A DNA stretch of 37,128 nucleotides from an uncultured Clostridium sp. (lineage in GTDB: Bacteria > Bacillota > Clostridia > Peptostreptococcales > Peptostreptococcaceae). Under the pieces are notes generated by a model that saw only the letters and a list, made by a program, of their open reading frames with translations, did not search any database and had not been told where the DNA came from. The position numbers and the translations under genes are program-made. Positions 31,378 to 37,128 of the stretch are shown in pieces. The stretch covers positions 1-37,128 of the forward strand of contig USRS01000011.1 of assembly GCA_900557165.1 (NCBI GenBank), read 5' to 3'. Numbering within the stretch: the first letter of the stretch is position 1; each line of letters opens with the position of its first letter.

Positions 31378-31557
31378 CTATCTTTTAGCGTTTTTTCTTC
31401 TAGCTGCTTCAGCTTTTTTCTTACGTTTAACACTTGGTTTATCATAGTGCTCTCTTTTTCTAACTTCTGACATTATGCCAGACATTGCACATTGACGTTT
31501 AAATCTTCTTAAAGCACTGTCTAATGATTCGTTTTCTCTTACTCTTACTTCTGACAT
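31378..31557 (-). CDS. rpsU: Small ribosomal subunit protein bS21
   Basis: 59 residues, [20 protein letters not shown] at the start, a very basic C terminus ([16 protein letters not shown]) and the family motif REHYDKPS. It is the 30S protein bS21, near the anti-Shine-Dalgarno end of 16S rRNA. A doubled GGAGGGAGGG ribosome site precedes the ATG. It has a strong promoter of its own and an 80-90 base leader, and is followed by yqeY. Confidence 0.97.
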   Translation of the reverse strand: MSEVRVRENESLDSALRRFKRQCAMSGIMSEVRKREHYDKPSVKRKKKAEAARRKNAKR

Positions 31558-31718
31558 TCTTTTTCCCTCCCTCCGATTGCGCGAATTATGCTGGGACTGT
31601 AATTTGATTTTATCTGCATCACTGCATTACAATCTCACACTTTGTTTATTATAAACTAAAATTAAACTTTTATCAAGTATTTAATTATTTATAATCTTAA
31701 AATCTTTATAAAAAATTA
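31558..31718 (-). promoter_or_regulatory. rpsU promoter and structured leader
   Basis: On the minus strand TTGATA (31676-31671), 17 bases, TATAAT (31653-31648): a near-consensus vegetative promoter. The leader (about 31641-31558) is unusually GC-rich for this window. It contains TGTAAT/ATTACA arms enclosing about 22 bases, then CCCAGC and GCGC segments before the ribosome site. A regulatory RNA for ribosomal protein feedback is possible but no known class is recognised. Confidence 0.6.
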
Positions 31719-32069
31719 TTATTTTTGATTAGCTTCATAATTAGGTAGTTTTTTACCTGCTAATACATGGTAATGAAGATGCTTAACTTCTTGACCTCCA
31801 TCACTACCACAGTTATTAATTATTCTAAATCCAGCATCGCTAAAACCTTTATCTATAGCTATTTTATTTATAACATTATGAATATGTGCAACAATTTCCA
31901 TTTCTTTTTCAGAAATATCTGCTATACTGTCATAATGTTTTTTAGGAACAACTAATATATGGTATGGAGCAACAGGATTTATATCATTAAAAGCTATAAC
32001 TTTATCATCTTCATAAACTTTGCTACTTGGTATTTCTCCATTTATTATTTTACAAAATAAACAATCCAT
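31719..32069 (-). CDS. HIT-family nucleotide hydrolase
   Basis: 116 residues. It begins MDCLFCKIINGEIPSSKVYE with the Cys pair of zinc-type HIT proteins, continues with DINPVAPYHILVVPKKHY, and ends with the histidine triad HLHYHVLAG, whose central His is the nucleophile. HINT-branch enzymes split AMP-lysine and similar phosphoramidates. The start is ATG 32069: AGGAGG lies 7 bases upstream, while an upstream in-frame GTG at 32078 falls within that ribosome site. It follows mtaB by under 50 bases on the same strand and is probably the last gene of that operon; no clear terminator is seen before the rpsU promoter. Confidence 0.94.
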   Translation of the reverse strand: MDCLFCKIINGEIPSSKVYEDDKVIAFNDINPVAPYHILVVPKKHYDSIADISEKEMEIVAHIHNVINKIAIDKGFSDAGFRIINNCGSDGGQEVKHLHYHVLAGKKLPNYEANQK

Positions 32070-32116
32070 CTTTTCCACCTCCTAACTATAAATTTCAAAT
32101 CTTAAAATTCTACATC

Positions 32117-33427
32117 TTATACTAATATTCCTTCTACATATTCATCTTTAACTTCTGTAATCTTGACTTTCATTATTTTTCCACAAATATCTTCATCACA
32201 AGTTACAAAAGTTTTTAAATAGTTAGGTGTTAATCCTTCGTATTTATCATCTCCTACTTCTTGTTCAAATAATACTTCAAATTCTTTCCCTACAGATTTA
32301 GATGCAAATTTCATAAAGTTTTCTTTATTTAATTGTAGCAGTTTTTCACTTCTCTCGTGTTTAATTTGAGGAGAAACTTGATTTTCCATATCTGCTGCTT
32401 TAGTTCCTTTTCTTGGAGAATATTTGAATATATGCATTTGTGATAATTCTATATCTTTTAAGAAGTTATAAGTTTTTTCAAACTCTTCTTCTGTTTCACC
32501 TGGGAATCCTACTATAACATCTGTGGTTATTGCCACATTTGGTATTTCTTTTCTTAATTTATCAACTATTTCTTTATACTGTGCAGTTGTATATCTTCTG
32601 TTCATTCTTTTTAAAGTTTCATCACATCCACTTTGTAATGATAAATGATAATGCGGCATAACTTTTTCCATTTTAGAAACTTCACTTACAAATTCATCTG
32701 TAAATAATATAGGCTCAACAGAACTTGTTCTAATTCTTTTTATTCCTTCTATATTATTTATTTGTTTAATTACATCTAAAAGTTTTGTATCTTCGTCTTT
32801 TAAATCTTTTCCATATGATGCAACATGTATGCCTGTAAGTACAACTTCCTCATATCCATTTTCAGCTAAAGTTTTTGCTTCATTTACTATACTTTCCATA
32901 TCTCTACTTCTTACTTTCCCACCTCTTGCATATGGTATTATACAGTAAGTACAGAATCTATCACATCCATCTTGTATTTTCATAAATGCTCTAGTTCTTC
33001 CGTTAGATTGGCTTATTTCTATTTCTTCAAAAGCTCTAACTTTCATTATATCATCAACTGTAGATGCTTTCTTTTCGCCTTCTACAACTTCTAATTTTTT
33101 AATTTCTTTAACTATATCTCTTCTTTCATTAGTTCCCATTACTAGATTAACTTCATCTATTTCAAGTATTTCTTCTGGAGATACTTGTGAATAGCAACCA
33201 ACAACTGCTATTATAGCATCTGGATTTTTCTTTTTCATTCTTCTTATATATTGACGTGATTTTCTATCACTCATATGAGTTACTGTACAAGTATTTATAA
33301 CATAAACATCTGCATAGTCTTCACTACCAACTTGCTCATATCCATCTTTTTCAAACATTTCAAGCATGGCTTCTGTTTCGTATTGATTTACTTTACAACC
33401 TAAAGTATAAAAAGCTACTTTTTTCAT
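32117..33427 (-). CDS. mtaB: tRNA threonylcarbamoyladenosine methylthiotransferase MtaB
   Basis: 436 residues. Radical-SAM enzyme that converts t6A37 to ms2t6A in tRNAs reading ANN codons. The N-terminal UPF0004 domain supplies C11 (LGCKVNQYE), C47 (NTCTVT) and C78 (VVGCYSQ) for one Fe-S cluster. The radical-SAM cluster ligands are C155, C159 and C162 (GCDRFCTYC). A TRAM domain closes the protein. The sequence LGCKVNQYETEAM is typical of MtaB rather than MiaB or RimO. The ATG overlaps the rsmE stop by one base (TAATG). Confidence 0.96.
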   Translation of the reverse strand: MKKVAFYTLGCKVNQYETEAMLEMFEKDGYEQVGSEDYADVYVINTCTVTHMSDRKSRQYIRRMKKKNPDAIIAVVGCYSQVSPEEILEIDEVNLVMGTNERRDIVKEIKKLEVVEGEKKASTVDDIMKVRAFEEIEISQSNGRTRAFMKIQDGCDRFCTYCIIPYARGGKVRSRDMESIVNEAKTLAENGYEEVVLTGIHVASYGKDLKDEDTKLLDVIKQINNIEGIKRIRTSSVEPILFTDEFVSEVSKMEKVMPHYHLSLQSGCDETLKRMNRRYTTAQYKEIVDKLRKEIPNVAITTDVIVGFPGETEEEFEKTYNFLKDIELSQMHIFKYSPRKGTKAADMENQVSPQIKHERSEKLLQLNKENFMKFASKSVGKEFEVLFEQEVGDDKYEGLTPNYLKTFVTCDEDICGKIMKVKITEVKDEYVEGILV

Positions 33428-34179
33428 TATATATTTCCTCCTAAGTCACTTAGCTCATATAAAACTATTGATGAAGCAACTACAGATGCAGTTTCTGTTC
33501 TAAGTATTCTAGGTCCTAGAGAAACTACTTTTCCATCTATTTCTTGAATTTTTTCAACTTCTTCTTCTTCAAATCCACCTTCTGGTCCAACAAAAATTCC
33601 AATAGTATTTGCACTTGAGTCTTTTATAGCTTCTTTAATAGATATAGTTCTCTCATTTTCATAAGGACAAATATTTAAATCATTATTTTGCATATCAGCT
33701 AAAGCTTCTTTAAAAGTTAAAACACCAGTAAGCTTTGGTATTTTTCCTCTTTTACTTTGCTTAGCAGCTTCATAAATAATTCTTTCCCATCTTTCGATTT
33801 TTTTATCTTCTTTTTTGTTGTCAATTTTAGTTACACTTCTTTTAGTTTGAACTAAAACTATCTCATCTACACCTATTTCAGTCAACTTTTGAAGTATTAA
33901 CTCCATTTTAGTTCCTTTAGGCATACCTTGATATAATTTTACTTTTAAGTTAGATTCACGTTTTATATTTACTTTTTCAATTATGTCTAATAATATATTG
34001 TCTTTGTTTATTTCTTTTATTTCACAAATATACTCATTGTTATCCATATCACAAACTTCAAGTTTATCATTTTCTCTACATCTAAGTACTCTTGATATAT
34101 GTTTAACATCTTCTCCTTCAATAACACAAGTATTTTGCTCTAAATTTATGTTGCTTTTAGGTGTGAAAAATCTATCCAT
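33427..34179 (-). CDS. rsmE: 16S rRNA m3U1498 methyltransferase RsmE
   Basis: 250 residues. An N-terminal PUA-like domain (1-70, with HISRVLRCRENDKLEV) precedes a SPOUT methyltransferase domain whose trefoil-knot motifs are FVGPEGGFEEEEV (about 196-208) and LGPRILRTETA (221-231). It methylates U1498 of 16S rRNA in the 30S subunit. AGGTGA precedes the ATG; prmA ends 8 bases upstream and mtaB overlaps downstream, so the four genes prmA-rsmE-mtaB-HIT are likely one transcript. Confidence 0.96.
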   Translation of the reverse strand: MDRFFTPKSNINLEQNTCVIEGEDVKHISRVLRCRENDKLEVCDMDNNEYICEIKEINKDNILLDIIEKVNIKRESNLKVKLYQGMPKGTKMELILQKLTEIGVDEIVLVQTKRSVTKIDNKKEDKKIERWERIIYEAAKQSKRGKIPKLTGVLTFKEALADMQNNDLNICPYENERTISIKEAIKDSSANTIGIFVGPEGGFEEEEVEKIQEIDGKVVSLGPRILRTETASVVASSIVLYELSDLGGNI

Positions 34180-34187
34180 AATTTCAC

Positions 34188-35129
34188 CTACTTAAGTTTA
34201 GATACTATAGCTGACCATTCACCAAGTTTTACTATTTCAACTATTTCAAATCCGTTATTTTCTAAAGATTCTACTACCTCATCTATTTTAGCATGAATTA
34301 TTCCTGATGATATAAACACTCCATCTTCACTTAAGAATTTACTTACATCATTAGCTAATATTTTTATTATATCAGCTATTATGTTTGCTACAATTACGTC
34401 TGCTTTTCCTTCTACTACTTCAAATAAACTTCCGTGTTTAACTATTACTCTATCACTTACATTGTTTAATTCACAGTTTTCTTTTGAAACTTTTACAGCA
34501 ACTTCATCTAAGTCACCTGCTACAACTTCTTTAGCTCCAAGTTTAGCAGCAGCAATTGCTAGTATTCCACTTCCGCATCCTATATCGAATACTCTTTTAG
34601 TTTCATCTACGTATTTTTCTAATTCTCTAATACACATAGAAGTTGTTTCGTGAGTTCCCGTACCAAATGCCATTCCTGGATCTAATTCTATTATTAAATC
34701 TCCTTCTTTAGCTTCATAATCTTCCCAAGTTGGCTTAACTACTATTTTTTGTCCTATTTTAGTTGGTTTGTAGTATTTTTTCCACTCATTTGCCCAATCT
34801 GATTCATTAACATTACTTAATGATACACTACCTTCTCCTATATCAAGCCCACAGTCTGGTAATAATGATATTTTAGCTTTTATAGTTTCAACAAGTTCTA
34901 ATACATTTCTTTCTTCTGGGATGTATGTTTTTATTAATACCCCATCTTGGTTACTTTTATTGAATACTTCTTCTTCCACATAGTCCCAATCTAATTCATT
35001 TTTCTTTTGGAATAAAAAATCTTTAGGGTCTTCTATCATTACCCCCCCGCATCTTTCTTCTAGTAATATATTACTTATAGCTTCTACAGCTTCTGTCGTC
35101 GTTTTTACCGCTACTTCTGTCCAATTCAT
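34188..35129 (-). CDS. prmA: Ribosomal protein L11 methyltransferase PrmA
   Basis: 313 residues. It trimethylates lysines and the N terminus of ribosomal protein uL11. The N-terminal L11-binding domain starts MNWTEVAVKTTTEAVEAISN. The SAM domain has GMAFGTGTHETT (about 152-163) and VFDIGCGSGILAIAAAKLGA (about 180-199), then the VANIIADII catalytic region. I chose ATG 35129 because AGAAGG lies 7 bases before it; a TTG six codons upstream opens the frame but overlaps the ribosome site. It follows dnaJ after a terminator hairpin, in the order known from many Firmicutes. Confidence 0.96.
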   Translation of the reverse strand: MNWTEVAVKTTTEAVEAISNILLEERCGGVMIEDPKDFLFQKKNELDWDYVEEEVFNKSNQDGVLIKTYIPEERNVLELVETIKAKISLLPDCGLDIGEGSVSLSNVNESDWANEWKKYYKPTKIGQKIVVKPTWEDYEAKEGDLIIELDPGMAFGTGTHETTSMCIRELEKYVDETKRVFDIGCGSGILAIAAAKLGAKEVVAGDLDEVAVKVSKENCELNNVSDRVIVKHGSLFEVVEGKADVIVANIIADIIKILANDVSKFLSEDGVFISSGIIHAKIDEVVESLENNGFEIVEIVKLGEWSAIVSKLK

Positions 35130-35236
35130 ATGTAAACCTTCTTTCAATATTTAATACTATTTTTCATAAATTTTATTATATCATAATTATTATCTTTTAT
35201 AATATTGTTTTATACATATAATAATTATATTTGCGC

Positions 35237-35273
35237 AAAAAATCCTCCCAATATTTTTCAATCGGAAGGATTT
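35237..35273 (-). terminator. Terminator after dnaJ
   Basis: AAATCCTCCC (35240-35249) pairs with GGAAGGATTT (35264-35273; one G-U pair in RNA), followed on the minus strand by TTT. It separates dnaJ from prmA, which then needs readthrough or its own promoter in the AT-rich gap 35130-35236. Confidence 0.85.
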
Positions 35274-35281
35274 ATATGATT

Positions 35282-36460
35282 TTATTTCTTTTTAAGGTTT
35301 TTAAAGAAATTATCTATCTTATCACTTAAAGTTTTTTGCCTTTGATGCACCTCTTGACCGCATTCCTTTGCAAATTCTCTAACTAATTCTTTTTGTTTTT
35401 CATTAAGCTTTTTAGGGATTTCAACTGTCACTTTAACATATTGATCTCCTCTAACATTAGATTTTAATTTTGGTATACCTTTACCTTTTAATCTAAATAC
35501 TGTTCCTGTTTGAGTTCCTTCAGGCACTTCATATTCTACTTTACCATCTAAAGTTGGTACTTGTATTTTATCACCTAAAGTTGCTTGAGCAAATGTTATA
35601 GGCATTTCTAAGTAAACATCGTAACCGTCTCTAGTAAATAGTGGGTGAGATTGTACATTAACTTCAATATATAAATCTCCTCTTGGACCACCTCTAGTTC
35701 CTAGTTCACCTTGACCACCTAATTTAATCATTTGACCATTATCTATACCTGCTGGTATATCAACTTCAATAGTTTTAGTTTTTCTTATACTTCCTTTTCC
35801 ATGACATTTGCTACATGGTGAGTCTATAACTTCTCCTTCACCATTACATGTAGAACATGTTCTTGTACTTGCTATATTACCAAAAGGAGTTCTTTGAACT
35901 GATTGAACTTGACCACTACCATGGCAAGTTGGACAAGTTTTCTTAGAAGTACCAGGTTTTGCACCACTACCATGACACTGATCACATTCTTCACTTCTAT
36001 TTATTTTAACTTTTATTTTTTTACCAAATGCAGCTTCTTCAAATTTAATTGTAACTGATTGTCTTATATCAGCACCACGTCTTGGTCCTCTTCTTCTTGA
36101 TGATCCGCCTGAACCACCAAATCCGCCAAAGCCAGAACCGAATATATCTCCGAATATATCTTCGAATCCGCCAAAGCCACCTGAACCACCGAATCCACCG
36201 AAACCTTGACCTCCGCCAAAGCCAGCTTGACCATTTAATCCATCATGACCAAATCTATCGTAAGTGCTTCTTTTTTCTTCATCTGATAATACTTCATAAG
36301 CTTCGTTTATTTCTTTAAATTTCTCTTCAGCCGCTTTATCACCAGGATTTTTATCTGGATGATATTTCATGGCTAATTTTCTATAAGCTTTTTTAATTTC
36401 TTTAGCATCCGCATCTTTGCTTACACCAAGCACCTCATAGTAATCTCTTTTTTCACTCAA
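35282..36460 (-). CDS. dnaJ: Chaperone DnaJ (Hsp40)
   Basis: 392 residues. Co-chaperone that delivers substrates to DnaK and stimulates its ATPase. J domain at 1-70 with the HPD motif (34-36, KYHPDKNP). A Gly/Phe-rich linker follows (about 75-130). The zinc domain has four CxxCxGxG repeats: [24 protein letters not shown] and CSKCHGKG. The rest is the C-terminal substrate-binding domain. The start is TTG 36460 ([13 protein letters not shown]): AAGGTGG is 7 bases upstream, while GTG codons further up lie inside that ribosome site. It is preceded by dnaK on the same strand. Confidence 0.96.
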   Translation of the reverse strand: MSEKRDYYEVLGVSKDADAKEIKKAYRKLAMKYHPDKNPGDKAAEEKFKEINEAYEVLSDEEKRSTYDRFGHDGLNGQAGFGGGQGFGGFGGSGGFGGFEDIFGDIFGSGFGGFGGSGGSSRRRGPRRGADIRQSVTIKFEEAAFGKKIKVKINRSEECDQCHGSGAKPGTSKKTCPTCHGSGQVQSVQRTPFGNIASTRTCSTCNGEGEVIDSPCSKCHGKGSIRKTKTIEVDIPAGIDNGQMIKLGGQGELGTRGGPRGDLYIEVNVQSHPLFTRDGYDVYLEMPITFAQATLGDKIQVPTLDGKVEYEVPEGTQTGTVFRLKGKGIPKLKSNVRGDQYVKVTVEIPKKLNEKQKELVREFAKECGQEVHQRQKTLSDKIDNFFKNLKKK

Positions 36461-36489
36461 GGAATTCACCACCTTTTATATCTTACAAA

Positions 36490-36526
36490 ATAATAGCTTG
36501 TAGAATGTTAAACTACAAGCTATTAT
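36490..36526 (-). terminator. Hairpin between dnaK and dnaJ
   Basis: 14-bp perfect stem (36490-36503 with 36513-36526) and a 9-base loop. On the minus strand it is followed by TTTTGTAAG, a short T run. It is likely a partial terminator or processing site that lowers dnaJ relative to dnaK. Confidence 0.75.
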
Positions 36527-36586
36527 AAAATTTACTTTAACAGACTAATCTCTATATATTATACACAAATACTCTGTTTTTGTAAC

Positions 36587-37128
36587 CTATTTATCATCAA
36601 CTTCTGTAAAATCTGCATCTACTACGTTGTCATCACCATTTCCTGCATTTGCACCTTGGTCATATCCTGCATCTTGAGCACCTTCAGCACCTTGTGCAGC
36701 TTGAGCTTGTTGATACATTTGTTCAGATATTTTATGGAATTTGTTCATTACTTCATCCATTGCAGTTTTTAATTCTTCAGCTGTTGCGCTTTCTTTATCT
36801 TTAACTGCTTTTAAGTTTTCTAAAGCACTTTCTATAGCTGATTTATCTTCTGCACTTACTTTATCTCCTAATTCGTTTAAAGTTTTTTCAGTTTGATAAA
36901 TAGTTGATTCAGCTTGGTTTAATGCTTCTATTTTTTCTTTCTTTTGTTTATCTGCTTCAGCATTCATTTCAGCTTCTTTTACTTTCTTTTCTATTTCTTC
37001 TTCTGATAAGTTAGTTCCTGAAGTTATAGTAACTTTTTGTTCTTTTCCAGTTCCTAAATCTTTAGCAGTAACGTGAACTATACCATTAGCATCTATATCG
37101 AAAGTAACTTCTATTTGAGGTATTCCTC
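36587..37128 (-). CDS. dnaK: Chaperone DnaK (Hsp70), C-terminal part, cut by the window edge
   Basis: The frame is open to the right edge, so an internal ATG at 36967 is not the start. About 180 residues are present: the end of the substrate-binding domain ([35 protein letters not shown]), the helical lid, and a Gln/Ala/Gly-rich linker with the acidic tail [12 protein letters not shown] that is typical of bacterial DnaK. The ATPase domain lies outside the window. The order dnaK-dnaJ-prmA is the usual Firmicute heat-shock arrangement; a CIRCE operator, if present, would be upstream and not visible here. Confidence 0.96.
   Translation of the reverse strand, partial: GIPQIEVTFDIDANGIVHVTAKDLGTGKEQKVTITSGTNLSEEEIEKKVKEAEMNAEADKQKKEKIEALNQAESTIYQTEKTLNELGDKVSAEDKSAIESALENLKAVKDKESATAEELKTAMDEVMNKFHKISEQMYQQAQAAQGAEGAQDAGYDQGANAGNGDDNVVDADFTEVDDK

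Noticed and set aside
36082..36318. 78-codon frame antisense to dnaJ
   Set aside because: Product is a repetitive Arg/His/Gln sequence that mirrors the Gly/Phe linker of DnaJ.

Overview
The window is AT-rich, low-GC Firmicute chromosome. Gene content and order (dnaK-dnaJ-prmA-rsmE-mtaB, rpsU-yqeY, yqfC-yqfD-phoH-ybeY-dgkA-era, recO-glyQS, ccpN-ppsR-ppdK), the sporulation genes and a methyltransferase that closely resembles Clostridioides difficile CamA point to a spore-forming member of the Peptostreptococcaceae. It is probably not C. difficile itself: the gene order differs from what I remember of that genome, and the CamA sequence is clearly diverged. This assignment is inference from protein recall, not a database search.

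Left part (1-11.5 kb) is the more accessory section. It starts with the 3' end of an unidentified plus-strand gene and a secreted SleB-type cortex hydrolase behind a possible forespore promoter. Then, on the minus strand, come the CamA-like DNA adenine methyltransferase, a small unknown protein, a patatin phospholipase, and the PTS proteins HPr and enzyme I. Upstream of camA lie two paralogous SH3-NlpC/P60 peptidoglycan hydrolases, only one with a signal peptide, then dUTPase. Topoisomerase III runs the other way.

Middle part (11.5-22.3 kb) is metabolism and proteolysis: a ClpP paralogue and peptidase T (-), an M24 aminopeptidase (+), then ccpN-ppsR-ppdK, in which a CBS-domain repressor, the kinase/phosphorylase that controls PPDK, and PPDK itself are consecutive. 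glyQ-glyS follows with its own promoter and no visible T-box.

Right part (22.4-37.1 kb) is conserved housekeeping, all on the minus strand: yqzL-recO-DUF4342; yqfC-yqfD-phoH-ybeY-dgkA/PAP2-era-mgtE; tspO; rpsU-yqeY; and the chaperone/RNA-modification run dnaK(partial)-dnaJ-prmA-rsmE-mtaB-HIT. Two genes (rpsU and a 37-aa YqzL homologue) are short but well supported.

Main points of interest: the CamA orthologue and its apparent AUA start codon; a hairpin between the Shine-Dalgarno and the start codon conserved in both NlpC/P60 paralogues; a kinase-phosphatase fusion of undecaprenol metabolism; a 24-bp tandem duplication across the tspO stop; and an intergenic element built of heptamer repeats. 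No tRNA, rRNA, CRISPR, transposase or phage gene was seen. No gap without a gene exceeds 300 bases.
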